From the NCBI GenBank assembly GCA_013388565.1, contig JACAEZ010000147.1, positions 1 to 8,709 of the forward strand: a stretch of 8,709 bases of DNA. The letters run 5' to 3'. Below, piece by piece: positions 1 through 7,336 of the stretch; within the stretch, counting starts at the first letter, position 1, and each line of letters starts with the position of its first letter. The translations under genes were made by a program, and so were the position numbers. The notes under the pieces are model-generated. The model was not told the DNA's origin. It searched no databases and saw only the letters and a list, made by a program, of their open reading frames with translations. This DNA is from Campylobacterales bacterium. GTDB lineage: Bacteria; Campylobacterota; Campylobacteria; Campylobacterales; JACAEZ01.

Positions 1-1215
1 GACAAAAAAGAAATCGCTCAAGTTGCTACAATTTCTGCAAATAGTGATGAAAAAATCGGTAACTTAATCGCTGAAGCTATGGATAAAGTTGGTAAAGATG
101 GTGTTATCACTGTTGAAGAGGCAAAAGGTATCAACGATGAGTTAGAGATTGTTGAGGGTATGCAGTTTGATAGAGGTTATTTATCACCATATTTTGTAAC
201 AGATACAGACAAAATGCAATCTGTTTTAGACAATCCATTTATTTTATTGAGTGATAAAAAAATCACATCTTTAAAAGATATTTTACCAGTTCTTGAACAA
301 ATCCAAAGAACAGGAAGACCTTTTGTAATCATCGCTGAAGATATTGAAGGTGAAGCATTAGCTACATTAGTTTTGAATAAATTAAGAGGTGTACTAAATG
401 TTGCAGCGGTAAAAGCTCCAGGATTTGGTGATAGAAGAAAAGCTATGCTTGAAGATATCGCGATTTTAACAGGTGGAACGGTAATCTCTGAAGAGGTTGG
501 TAGAACACTTGATAGTGTTAGAATAGAAGATTTAGGTCAAGCTGGTTCAATCATCATCGAAAAAGAGAACACAACAATCGTTGATGGTGTTGGCGATAAA
601 AACAATATCCAAGCTAGAGTAAAACAGATAAAATCTCAAATCGAAGAGACAACAAGTGACTACGATAGAGAAAAATTACAAGAGAGACTTGCAAAATTAA
701 GTGGCGGTGTTGCTGTTATCAAAGTTGGTGCGGCTACTGAAACAGAGATGAAAGAGAAAAAAGATAGAGTTGATGATGCACTTTCAGCGACAAAAGCGGC
801 TGTTGAAGAGGGTATCGTTATCGGTGGTGGAGCTGCACTTATTAGAGCTTCTGAAAAAATCAATTTAGATTTATGTGGTGATGAGAAAATCGGTTCTGAT
901 ATAATCCTTAGAGCTATCAAAGCACCACTTAGACAAATCGCTGAAAATGCTGGTTTTGATGCTGGTGTTGTGGCAAGTAAAGTATCTGAAAGTGCTGAAA
1001 ATGTAGGCTTTAATGCTGCAACTGGTGAGTATGTTGATATGTTTGAAGTAGGTATCATCGACCCACTAAAAGTTGAAAGAATAGCTTTACAAAATGCGGT
1101 ATCTGTTGCTAGTTTATTATTGACAACAGAAGCTACAGTTAGCGAAATAAAAGAAGACAAACCTGCTATGCCTCCAATGTCTGGTGGTATGGGTGGAATG
1201 GACGGAATGTATTAA
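1..1215 (+). CDS. groEL: Chaperonin GroEL (60 kDa), 5'-truncated by window edge
   Basis: This is the large subunit of the cytosolic GroEL/GroES folding machine, a double heptameric ring that uses ATP to fold client proteins. The frame is open from base 1, and the first in-frame ATG (79) is internal, so 404 codons are present and roughly the first 140 residues are missing. Visible family signatures are ISANSDE near the start, the apical-domain stretch [30 protein letters not shown], and [13 protein letters not shown]. The Asp needed for ATP hydrolysis (Asp398 in E. coli) is present at fragment residue 259 in VDDAL. The C-terminus is a short Gly-Met tail ending [10 protein letters not shown], with fewer GGM repeats than E. 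coli. A strong hairpin terminator follows 5 nt after the stop. Any groES would lie upstream of the window. Identification is essentially certain. Confidence 0.98.
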   Translation, partial: DKKEIAQVATISANSDEKIGNLIAEAMDKVGKDGVITVEEAKGINDELEIVEGMQFDRGYLSPYFVTDTDKMQSVLDNPFILLSDKKITSLKDILPVLEQIQRTGRPFVIIAEDIEGEALATLVLNKLRGVLNVAAVKAPGFGDRRKAMLEDIAILTGGTVISEEVGRTLDSVRIEDLGQAGSIIIEKENTTIVDGVGDKNNIQARVKQIKSQIEETTSDYDREKLQERLAKLSGGVAVIKVGAATETEMKEKKDRVDDALSATKAAVEEGIVIGGGAALIRASEKINLDLCGDEKIGSDIILRAIKAPLRQIAENAGFDAGVVASKVSESAENVGFNAATGEYVDMFEVGIIDPLKVERIALQNAVSVASLLLTTEATVSEIKEDKPAMPPMSGGMGGMDGMY

Positions 1216-1220
1216 TTCTA

Positions 1221-1257
1221 AGCATCAAAAAACCTTTAAATAAGGTTTTTTGATGCT
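1221..1257. terminator. Bidirectional intrinsic terminator between convergent groEL and fliF
   Basis: A perfect 16-bp inverted repeat (1221-1236 pairing with 1242-1257) flanks a 5-nt loop, TAAAT. Each arm carries a six-base A or T run next to a CC/GG step, so transcripts from either strand form a hairpin whose descending arm is U-rich. It sits 5 nt after the groEL stop and about 30 nt past the fliF stop, as expected for a terminator shared by two convergent genes. Confidence 0.85.
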
Positions 1258-1258
1258 A

Positions 1259-1288
1259 AATTAAAATATGAATTTTTATATTTTAATT
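1259..1288. repeat. AT-only inverted repeat at the fliF 3' end
   Basis: An 11-bp perfect inverted repeat made only of A and T (1259-1269 with 1278-1288) surrounds an 8-nt loop. It overlaps the last bases of fliF, including most of its stop codon. It lies directly beside the stronger terminator hairpin and might add to 3'-end formation of the fliF transcript. In DNA this rich in A and T, chance is also a fair explanation. Confidence 0.35.
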
Positions 1289-3008
1289 AATCTCTTTTAT
1301 GACCTAAGTCAATATTACCCTCTTCATCTTTTACCAATGCTTGAAGAAGTGATGAAATCTCTTCAGGATGCTCTTCTACTAAATTTTTTAGTTTTTCAAG
1401 CAATACCTCATATTTTACCTGTTCTTCGTCAAAATTTCCTTGAATACCAAGTTGTTCTTCTACTCTTTTTTTCATGTCTTTAAATTTTTCTAAAGCATCT
1501 TCTTCTTGCCCTTCATCAAGCTCTAATAGTTTTGGTTGTTCATCTTCATCTTCTACTTTTAGCTCCATCATTCGTTCTGCAAATGGAACAATAACTTTTT
1601 TATAGAAAATAAATAAGATTATACCAGCTATTAAATATCTAATTAAAGGCATGAAAGGTTCATATTGACCCATTTTTAAATCATTGGCAAATTTATCAAG
1701 ACCTGCTAACTCTTTTGTTGATGTTCGTTCAGGATGAAACTGAAAATTACTTACTGTAACTTCATCATTTCTATCAACATTAAAACCAACGGTTCTTTTG
1801 ACAATGTTGGATATAGACTCAAGTTCGGTGGCATCAAGTGATTTATACTCTACTGTTTTAACTCCATTTTCTGCTATATTTTCAACATATTTTCCATCAC
1901 AAACAACAGCTGCACTAACTCTTTTTACTTTAGCAAATTCACCTTTTACGCTTGAAACAACTTTTGAGATTTCATAATTGACGGTATTTTTATTTTTTTG
2001 ATACTTCTCTCTAAATGTATCATCTTCAAGCCCCTCAACAGGTCCTATATTGCTAACAGCCCCTGGAACACCGCCTATTTGCTTATCTTTTCTGTAACCT
2101 TCTCTTTTTTCCTCTTCTATCTGTTCACTTCTTACAATATTATCAGGTGCAAAACTCTCTTCTGTACTATCTTTTTGAGAAAAATCAAACTCAATACTAA
2201 CTTTAGCCACAACACTATCAACACCGCCAATAAATGGAGCTAGTATATTTACAATTTTCTCTTCATACAATTTTTCAAGTTCATTTTTATATCGAAGTTG
2301 TGCTTTTGCTAACTCTTTTGTTTGAACATACTCATCTTTTTCATCAAGCGGTTCACCATTTTCATCAACTATTTTTACATTTTCAGGAGTCATTTTAGCA
2401 ATCGAAGCAGATACTAAATTTTTAACACCTTTTACTTGTCCATGAGTTAGTATCATGTTTTTTTTCAAAGTAACAGCAACTGAAGCAGATGGTGGAATAT
2501 CTTTTGCCACAAATACAGACTCTTTAGGTATGGCAATATGAACAACAGCTTTTTCAATAGGAGTCAAAGACTCAATAGTTTTTGAAAGTTCTCCCTCTAA
2601 TGCTCTTAAAAATTTTACATTTTGGTCAAAGTCAGTAGCACCGAACTCTTGCTTGTCAAATAGTTCAAATCCAACTCGACTATCTTTTGGAATGCCAAGT
2701 GAGGCTATATTTATTCGTTGTTTATAAACTTGCTCTTCTGGAACTAAAATAGTGCTATCTTTTGGAAGTTTGTATGGAATTTTATTTTGCTCCAAATTTT
2801 GAACAATAAGTGCCGCATCTTTTGGGCTTAGATTGTCAAATAGCACTTTATACCCATCATCAACAACCTTTTGATTGTTGTTATAAACAATCAAAAAAGC
2901 TATAAAAGCAACAACAGATACCAATGAAGCTAGTATTATAATTTTTTGTTTTTTATTTAGCTTTTGTATGATTAATGTTAATTGTTGAAAAAGAGCTTTA
3001 AAATCCAT
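1287..3008 (-). CDS. fliF: Flagellar MS-ring protein FliF
   Basis: FliF builds the inner-membrane MS ring that seats the flagellar rotor, houses the export gate and binds the switch protein FliG. The 573-residue product is close to the usual family length. A short basic N-terminus is followed by transmembrane segment 1 (about residues 23-42). A long periplasmic part holds the YscJ/FliF ring-building domain and the FliF C domain, including an LAPFIGGVDSVVAKVSIEFDF stretch. Transmembrane segment 2 is at about 455-469. The acidic cytoplasmic tail ends in a helix-rich segment (about 527-558) where FliG is known to bind. The ATG lies 7 nt after the hisC stop, and an AGG ribosome-binding site overlaps that stop, so it is the distal gene of the operon. 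Unusually, convergent groEL follows rather than fliG, the neighbour I recall from Campylobacter. Confidence 0.97.
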   Translation of the reverse strand: MDFKALFQQLTLIIQKLNKKQKIIILASLVSVVAFIAFLIVYNNNQKVVDDGYKVLFDNLSPKDAALIVQNLEQNKIPYKLPKDSTILVPEEQVYKQRINIASLGIPKDSRVGFELFDKQEFGATDFDQNVKFLRALEGELSKTIESLTPIEKAVVHIAIPKESVFVAKDIPPSASVAVTLKKNMILTHGQVKGVKNLVSASIAKMTPENVKIVDENGEPLDEKDEYVQTKELAKAQLRYKNELEKLYEEKIVNILAPFIGGVDSVVAKVSIEFDFSQKDSTEESFAPDNIVRSEQIEEEKREGYRKDKQIGGVPGAVSNIGPVEGLEDDTFREKYQKNKNTVNYEISKVVSSVKGEFAKVKRVSAAVVCDGKYVENIAENGVKTVEYKSLDATELESISNIVKRTVGFNVDRNDEVTVSNFQFHPERTSTKELAGLDKFANDLKMGQYEPFMPLIRYLIAGIILFIFYKKVIVPFAERMMELKVEDEDEQPKLLELDEGQEEDALEKFKDMKKRVEEQLGIQGNFDEEQVKYEVLLEKLKNLVEEHPEEISSLLQALVKDEEGNIDLGHKRD

Positions 3009-3015
3009 CTACTAC

Positions 3016-4113
3016 CTATTTTATAAGAGTTTCAAACTCTTCAAAAAATCTATCATTTTGAACTTTTGAACCAATCGTAACTCTTATCGCATTAAGCCCA
3101 TAAGATTTTAGGTTTCTAATAATCACACCTCTTTTTAGTAATTCATCAGCTATTACAGTTGAGTCAAATTTTGTGTTTTCAAATAGAAGTGTTATAAAAT
3201 TTGTATAACTATCGATAAAATTAAACCCATTTGCTTTTGCAAACTCTTCATATCGTTTCATTTCGATAAAATTTTGTTCAATCGAATAATTTACAAACTC
3301 TTCATCACCAAGTGCCGTGATTGCTGATTTTAGTGAAAGTGTCGTTATATTAAATGGAGGTCTTACTTTATGAAGTGTTTTTATAATATTTTCGTCTGCC
3401 AAACCATACCCAACTCTCATACCACCTAATGCAAAAGCTTTTGAGAATGTACCCAAATATATAGCATTTGGAAAAGTATCAATCAACTCTTTTGGGTCAA
3501 TTTTTTTAGCACTATCTTTAAATGAAGCATACTCTTGATAAGCACCATCTACAACAACTAATGTATCACTATCGATTTTAGAGATAAATTCAAACACATC
3601 TTTTTTATCTAAACACTCACCAAGTGGATTGTTTGGCAAACATAAAAATATAATATCAGGTTTATGTTCATGATACATCTCCAAAAATTGCTCCAAATTG
3701 TGCATATCATCTTTTGTTTTTATCACTTCAGCCCCAAACACTTTCGCATATATCTCATACATAGCAAATGTCGTATTTGCAACTAAAACTTTTTTATCTT
3801 TAGCTTTTACATGAATACAAAATTCAATAACTTGGTCACTTCCAGCACCAATTACCACATTTTTTGATGTCAAATTATATTTTTTTGCCAACAACTCTTT
3901 TAATTCATAAAAGCTATCATCAGGGTACATATAAGCTTTATCAACATACCCTCTTAACACATCTTTGACTTTAGGACTAACCCCATAAGGATTTTCATTT
4001 GATGCAAGTTTTACGATTTTACTCTCATCAATCCCAAAATCCCTCACAACCAACTCTATTGGCTTTCCAGCCTCATAAGCTTTTACATTTTCTAATGTTT
4101 TTGAAAAATTCAT
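3016..4113 (-). CDS. hisC: Histidinol-phosphate / aromatic aminotransferase (HisC family)
   Basis: This is a class I/II fold-type I PLP aminotransferase of 365 residues, the usual HisC length. In histidine synthesis HisC converts imidazole-acetol phosphate and glutamate to histidinol phosphate and 2-oxoglutarate. Visible motifs are SNENPYG (38-44), the GAGSDQ PLP-phosphate loop (89-94), LPNNPLG (159-165, with Asn162), Asp189 and Tyr192 in VVDGAYQEY, the Schiff-base Lys225 in FSKAFALGG, Arg233, and RVTIG (344-348). The ATG has an AAAAGGGAA ribosome-binding site and starts 21 nt after pheA. Being next to pheA and away from other his genes suggests that it may also, or mainly, transaminate phenylpyruvate and 4-hydroxyphenylpyruvate, as some HisC-family enzymes do. 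The sequence alone does not settle substrate preference. Confidence 0.92.
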   Translation of the reverse strand: MNFSKTLENVKAYEAGKPIELVVRDFGIDESKIVKLASNENPYGVSPKVKDVLRGYVDKAYMYPDDSFYELKELLAKKYNLTSKNVVIGAGSDQVIEFCIHVKAKDKKVLVANTTFAMYEIYAKVFGAEVIKTKDDMHNLEQFLEMYHEHKPDIIFLCLPNNPLGECLDKKDVFEFISKIDSDTLVVVDGAYQEYASFKDSAKKIDPKELIDTFPNAIYLGTFSKAFALGGMRVGYGLADENIIKTLHKVRPPFNITTLSLKSAITALGDEEFVNYSIEQNFIEMKRYEEFAKANGFNFIDSYTNFITLLFENTKFDSTVIADELLKRGVIIRNLKSYGLNAIRVTIGSKVQNDRFFEEFETLIK

Positions 4114-4134
4114 GAACTTCCCTTTTAAAATTTT

Positions 4135-5199
4135 TTACACATTTTGCAAGTAGCTACCAAGCCACTTTATATCGTTTTTATGTTTTTCAAGCACCATTTT
4201 TACATTTTCATCATCTACATGACCTATAAAATCTATATAAAACCAGTAGTTGAATGTTTTAGAATCTTTTGCAGGACGAGACTCTATTTTTGTGAGATTT
4301 ATTTTTAAATCTTGAAAATCTTTCAAAAATTCAACAAGCCCACCTGGTTTATCTGTGATTTTTGCCAAAATTGATGTTTTATCATTTCCACTTTTTTCTG
4401 TTTTAAAGTCACTTATTATTACAAATCTTGTTGTATTGTTTGTATTGTCTTCAATGTTATTAAACAAAACTGGCAAATTAAACAATTTTGCGGCGATTGA
4501 TGAACAAATTGCCGCACTGTTTGGCTCAATTGAAGCCATTTTGGCCGCTTTTGCAGTGGATTCTATCGGTATTAACTCCACATTTTCTAAGTTATAATCA
4601 CTTAAAAAGTTTCTGCATTGTCCAAATGCTATATCTTTTGAATAGATTTTTTTAATCTCGCTTAAATGTTGGCAAGTCGTTCCCAAGGAGTGATGGATTG
4701 GCATTTGAAGTTCTGCTACGATTTTCAAATCACTCTCACCTAAAAGGTCTAATGTCTCTCCAACAATTCCATCTGAACTGTTTTCAATAGGCAACACCCC
4801 AAATTTAGCTCTTTTTGACTCTAATGTTTTAAAAACTGCTGAAATAGACTTCATGGACAGGTATTCGCTATTTGCTCCAAATCTACTCTCTGCGGCTTGA
4901 TGAGTAAAGCTTCCTTCTGGTCCTAGATATGCTACATTTTCGACTCTTTCCAAATTTCTTGAAACGGCAAAAATCTCTAAAAATATGGCATCAATCGCAC
5001 TTTCAGACAATAACCCTTTATTTAATAGTTTAAGCCTATTTAAAATATCTCTTTCTCTTTCAGGTCTATAAATTGGCTGATTTGTTGTATGTTTTAGTTC
5101 GCCAACTCTTTTTACAACACCCATTCTTTTATTGAGTAGCTCTAAGATTGTGTTATCTATCAAATCTATTTCGTTTCTCAAATCAACTAATTGACTCAC
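4135..5199 (-). CDS. pheA: Bifunctional chorismate mutase / prephenate dehydratase (P-protein)
   Basis: It converts chorismate to prephenate and then to phenylpyruvate, the committed branch to phenylalanine. The 354 residues form three parts. An AroQ-type mutase domain (about 1-85) has Arg8, Arg25, Lys36, Arg48 and Glu49 in register with the E. coli active-site set. The position matching E. coli Gln88 appears to be Glu84. The dehydratase domain (about 88-263) shows YLGPEGSFTHQ (91-101), PIENSSDG (137-144) and TTRF (256-259). A C-terminal ACT domain carries GGLV (286-289) and ESRP (306-309), the phenylalanine-binding motifs, so feedback inhibition by Phe is expected. The start is GTG at 5199, chosen because AAAGGAG lies 6 nt upstream. 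It overlaps the preceding HAD gene by 17 nt, suggesting coupled translation. Confidence 0.97.
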   Translation of the reverse strand: MSQLVDLRNEIDLIDNTILELLNKRMGVVKRVGELKHTTNQPIYRPERERDILNRLKLLNKGLLSESAIDAIFLEIFAVSRNLERVENVAYLGPEGSFTHQAAESRFGANSEYLSMKSISAVFKTLESKRAKFGVLPIENSSDGIVGETLDLLGESDLKIVAELQMPIHHSLGTTCQHLSEIKKIYSKDIAFGQCRNFLSDYNLENVELIPIESTAKAAKMASIEPNSAAICSSIAAKLFNLPVLFNNIEDNTNNTTRFVIISDFKTEKSGNDKTSILAKITDKPGGLVEFLKDFQDLKINLTKIESRPAKDSKTFNYWFYIDFIGHVDDENVKMVLEKHKNDIKWLGSYLQNV

Positions 5200-5965
5200 A
5201 ACAAACTCCTTTATTTAAATCATTTATGCTATCAAATATCAAATCTGGATAGTTTGATTGAGATATTTTAGGGATTATCTCATCTTTTGTTTTATGTTTT
5301 CCGCTAAGTACAAAAATAGTCTTCATGAAAAGCTCTTTTGCACCTATCAAGTCACCTATCAAATCATCGCTAATGATAGTCACTTTACTAAAATCATCAC
5401 AATTTAATTTTTCAAGTGCTGTTTTGTAAAACAATTTGCTAGATTTTCCAACAACCTCAAAATCACTTCCTGTTGCTGATTTTAGCATATTCAAAATAGC
5501 TCCAACTCCTGGGTATCGTTTATTGTCTTTGTTATAAAGCGATGTTGCATGAATGCCTAAAATCTTTGCACCTTTTAAGATATACTCAATCATGTCTGCA
5601 TAATCTTCATTCGTATAATCTTTTTTAAGCCCAACTAATAAAATTTTTGGATTTTGAGTATCGATTTTAAGCCCTAAATCAAGAACAATTTGTTTAAATT
5701 CACTATTTCCAAAAACTGCCACACTCTCATCTTTTACAACACTTTTTAAAACCATCAATGGGTCTAAATATCTACTCTCTGAAATATCAAATCCAATAGA
5801 GTTTAGATATTCTAAAAATTTATGACTTTCATGTTTTGTATTATTTGTAATAATCACATACGGAATATTTTTTTTATTAAGAGTGTTTATAAATTCTATA
5901 GCCCCAGCTATCGGCAACATTTTTTCATCATCTATCAATGTGCCTTGTACATCTATAAAATACAT
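5183..5965 (-). CDS. HAD-superfamily hydrolase, subfamily IIA (NagD-like), with Gln in motif I
   Basis: This 260-residue product has the HAD fold with a C2-type cap between motifs II and III, as in NagD-like sugar and nucleotide phosphatases. Motif I is DVQGT (5-9): the nucleophile Asp5 is present, but the second Asp, the usual general acid/base, is Gln7. Motif II is Thr40 in IITNNT, motif III is Lys174 in VVGKSSK, and motif IV is SDDLIGD (199-205) with the metal-binding acids. Cap landmarks include VGLKKDYT (111-118) and RYPGVGAIL (150-158). The ATG starts 3 nt after lysA, with AGGAT overlapping the lysA stop, and the gene overlaps pheA by 17 nt. As I recall, an equivalent gene sits here in C. 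jejuni (Cj0315). The substrate is unknown, and the motif-I change makes ordinary phosphatase activity uncertain. Confidence 0.9.
   Translation of the reverse strand: MYFIDVQGTLIDDEKMLPIAGAIEFINTLNKKNIPYVIITNNTKHESHKFLEYLNSIGFDISESRYLDPLMVLKSVVKDESVAVFGNSEFKQIVLDLGLKIDTQNPKILLVGLKKDYTNEDYADMIEYILKGAKILGIHATSLYNKDNKRYPGVGAILNMLKSATGSDFEVVGKSSKLFYKTALEKLNCDDFSKVTIISDDLIGDLIGAKELFMKTIFVLSGKHKTKDEIIPKISQSNYPDLIFDSINDLNKGVCCESIS
5206..5212 (-). promoter_or_regulatory. Ribosome-binding site fixing the GTG start of pheA
   Basis: Read on the minus strand, AAAGGAG lies inside the end of the HAD gene, 6 nt before the GTG. This is the strongest Shine-Dalgarno match in the operon, and it supports GTG as the pheA start. 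Confidence 0.75.
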
Positions 5966-5968
5966 CTT

Positions 5969-7174
5969 TTATCCTAAACACTCTAATTCATTTTTAATCA
6001 TATCTTCAAAACTATCTCTTTTTCTAATCAGAAAATCTTCCCCATTCAGCACCCCAACTTCAGCCACTTTGCCTCTTGTGTTGTAGTTACTAGCCATCGA
6101 AGAGCCATAAGCTCCAGCACTATGAACAACAATCAAATCATCATGAGTTGTTTTTGGAAAATCTATATTTTTTGCAAAAAAGTCACCACTTTCGCAAACA
6201 GGTCCTACAATATCAGCTTTTGAGTGGTTTAGTTCATCACTAAGTAATTTTATATCATGATGAGCTTTATAAAGTGATGGTCTAATAAGGTCATTCATGG
6301 CTCCATCAACAATAACAAATCTTTTATCACCGTTTGTTTTTTCATATAACACTTTTGTCAAGAAAAATCCGCTATTTCCAACGATAAATCTCCCAGGTTC
6401 GCAAACAACCGTTACATCAAGCCCTTTTAGTGTTGAAAATATCCCATCAACATACGATTTTACATCTATTGTATTCTCATGTGAATATCTAATACCAATC
6501 CCACCACCAATGTCAAAAAACTTTATATCGATTTTTAAAGCTTTCAAACTTCTAACCAAATCACTTACAATTTGGCTTGACTCAATTATAGGTTCAAGCT
6601 CTGTTAATTGGCTTCCGATATGAAAATGTACACCAATTGGGTCTAAATTTTCACTATTTTTAGCTCTTATATACATTCTTTTAGCGACTTCTATATCAAC
6701 TCCAAATTTATTATGGCTAAGTCCAGTTGAGATATATGGGTGAGTTTTTGGGTCGATATTTGGATTTACTCGAATAGAAATTCTAGCTTTTGTTTGCATC
6801 TGTTTTGCGATAGCTTCAACTCTATCAAGTTCGCCTTCACTCTCTAAATTTATCATTAAAATATCTTCTTTTAAAGCTTCGCTTATCTCATCATCTCTTT
6901 TACCAACACCGCTAAAAATTATCTTATATTTTGGAATACCACAAAGCAAAGCTCTTTTAACCTCACCAATACTAACACAATCAGCTCCAGCTTCAAGAGT
7001 GCTTAAATGTTTTATAATACTTAAATTTGAATTTGCCTTAACAGCATAACAAACAAGCGATTTTTTACCTTTAAAAGCCTCTTTTAGTTCCAAAAATCTA
7101 TCTTGAATATGATTAAAATCATACAGATAAAGTGGAGTTCCATATTTTTTAGCTAACTCTTTAAAATTTATCAA
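5969..7174 (-). CDS. lysA: Diaminopimelate decarboxylase
   Basis: LysA decarboxylates meso-2,6-diaminopimelate to L-lysine, the last step of the DAP pathway, using PLP in a fold-type III (alanine racemase-like) barrel. The 401-residue length is normal. Signatures are the PLP lysine Lys46 in CYAVKANSN, HIGSQ (185-189), the phosphate-binding GGGIG (223-227), EPGRF (259-263), the cross-subunit catalytic Cys327 in PVCESGD, and Tyr356 in AGAYGSSM followed by SNYNTRG. The predicted start is TTG at 7174: AAAGGAT lies 6 nt upstream, and the product begins MINFKELAKKYGTPLYLYD, the normal N-terminus for this family. It is the first gene of the run toward fliF and is divergent from pyrB. No lysine riboswitch is seen, and the 162-nt upstream gap leaves little room for one. 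Confidence 0.97.
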   Translation of the reverse strand: MINFKELAKKYGTPLYLYDFNHIQDRFLELKEAFKGKKSLVCYAVKANSNLSIIKHLSTLEAGADCVSIGEVKRALLCGIPKYKIIFSGVGKRDDEISEALKEDILMINLESEGELDRVEAIAKQMQTKARISIRVNPNIDPKTHPYISTGLSHNKFGVDIEVAKRMYIRAKNSENLDPIGVHFHIGSQLTELEPIIESSQIVSDLVRSLKALKIDIKFFDIGGGIGIRYSHENTIDVKSYVDGIFSTLKGLDVTVVCEPGRFIVGNSGFFLTKVLYEKTNGDKRFVIVDGAMNDLIRPSLYKAHHDIKLLSDELNHSKADIVGPVCESGDFFAKNIDFPKTTHDDLIVVHSAGAYGSSMASNYNTRGKVAEVGVLNGEDFLIRKRDSFEDMIKNELECLG

Positions 7175-7180
7175 TTTTGT

Positions 7181-7187
7181 ATCCTTT
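7181..7187 (-). promoter_or_regulatory. Ribosome-binding site fixing the TTG start of lysA
   Basis: Minus-strand AAAGGAT is 6 nt upstream of the TTG at 7174. No ATG or GTG nearby gives both a suitable distance from this site and a full-length N-terminus. Confidence 0.65.
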
Positions 7188-7218
7188 AAATTCTATAAAT
7201 TTATTAAAAAAATCCTAT

Positions 7219-7224
7219 ATTTTA
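7219..7224 (-). promoter_or_regulatory. Possible -10 element for the lysA operon
   Basis: Minus-strand TAAAAT lies about 45 nt upstream of the lysA start within a GGATAAAATATAGG stretch. It matches the sigma-70 -10 consensus in 5 of 6 positions. No convincing -35 box is seen, which is usual for Campylobacterota promoters. AT-rich DNA gives many such matches, so this is a weak call. Confidence 0.3.
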
Positions 7225-7302
7225 TCCAAACAAGGCAAAAAACGAGATAAATTTTATTTAAAGCTAAAGTAATTTTTTATTATTATAAAACAATTTTAAA
7301 TG

Positions 7303-7308
7303 TATAAT
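7303..7308 (+). promoter_or_regulatory. Likely -10 element of the pyrB promoter
   Basis: A perfect TATAAT lies 28 nt before the pyrB ATG, preceded by TG and by a strongly A/T-tract region (about 7251-7300). There is no clear -35 box. That pattern, a good -10 with periodic T-rich upstream DNA, is known for the housekeeping sigma factor of Campylobacter and Helicobacter. The leader would be about 20 nt, leaving room for the GAAGG ribosome-binding site at 7323-7327 but not for an attenuator. Confidence 0.55.
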
Positions 7309-7336
7309 TTTATAAAAAAACTGAAGGCTTAATATC

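Larger units (their letters stand above)
7175..7336. other. Divergent intergenic region between lysA and pyrB
   Basis: This 162-nt, very AT-rich spacer holds the outward-facing promoters and ribosome-binding sites of the lysA operon and pyrB. Its only notable substructure is repeated A and T tracts and small AT palindromes such as 7303-7314. I see no operator, riboswitch or small gene that I can support. Confidence 0.6.

Noticed and set aside
660..1160. 166-codon open frame on the minus strand within groEL
   Set aside because: It is fully antisense to the conserved groEL sequence. Its Ser/Ala/Thr/Ile/Pro-rich translation is typical of a shadow frame, and no domain is recognisable.
1268..2243. 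Two short plus-strand open frames (1268-1483 and 1998-2243) opposite fliF
   Set aside because: Both lie antisense to fliF coding sequence, lack a convincing ribosome-binding site, and look like translation of the complementary strand. The first also begins inside the convergent terminator gap.
6297..6623. 108-codon plus-strand open frame opposite lysA
   Set aside because: It is antisense to conserved lysA motifs (the GGGIG and EPGRF region). The translation shows no recognisable protein family.
7175..7336. Possible lysine riboswitch or regulatory RNA upstream of lysA
   Set aside because: The whole divergent gap is 162 nt and must hold two promoters. It is almost all A and T tracts, with none of the conserved stems a lysine riboswitch needs.
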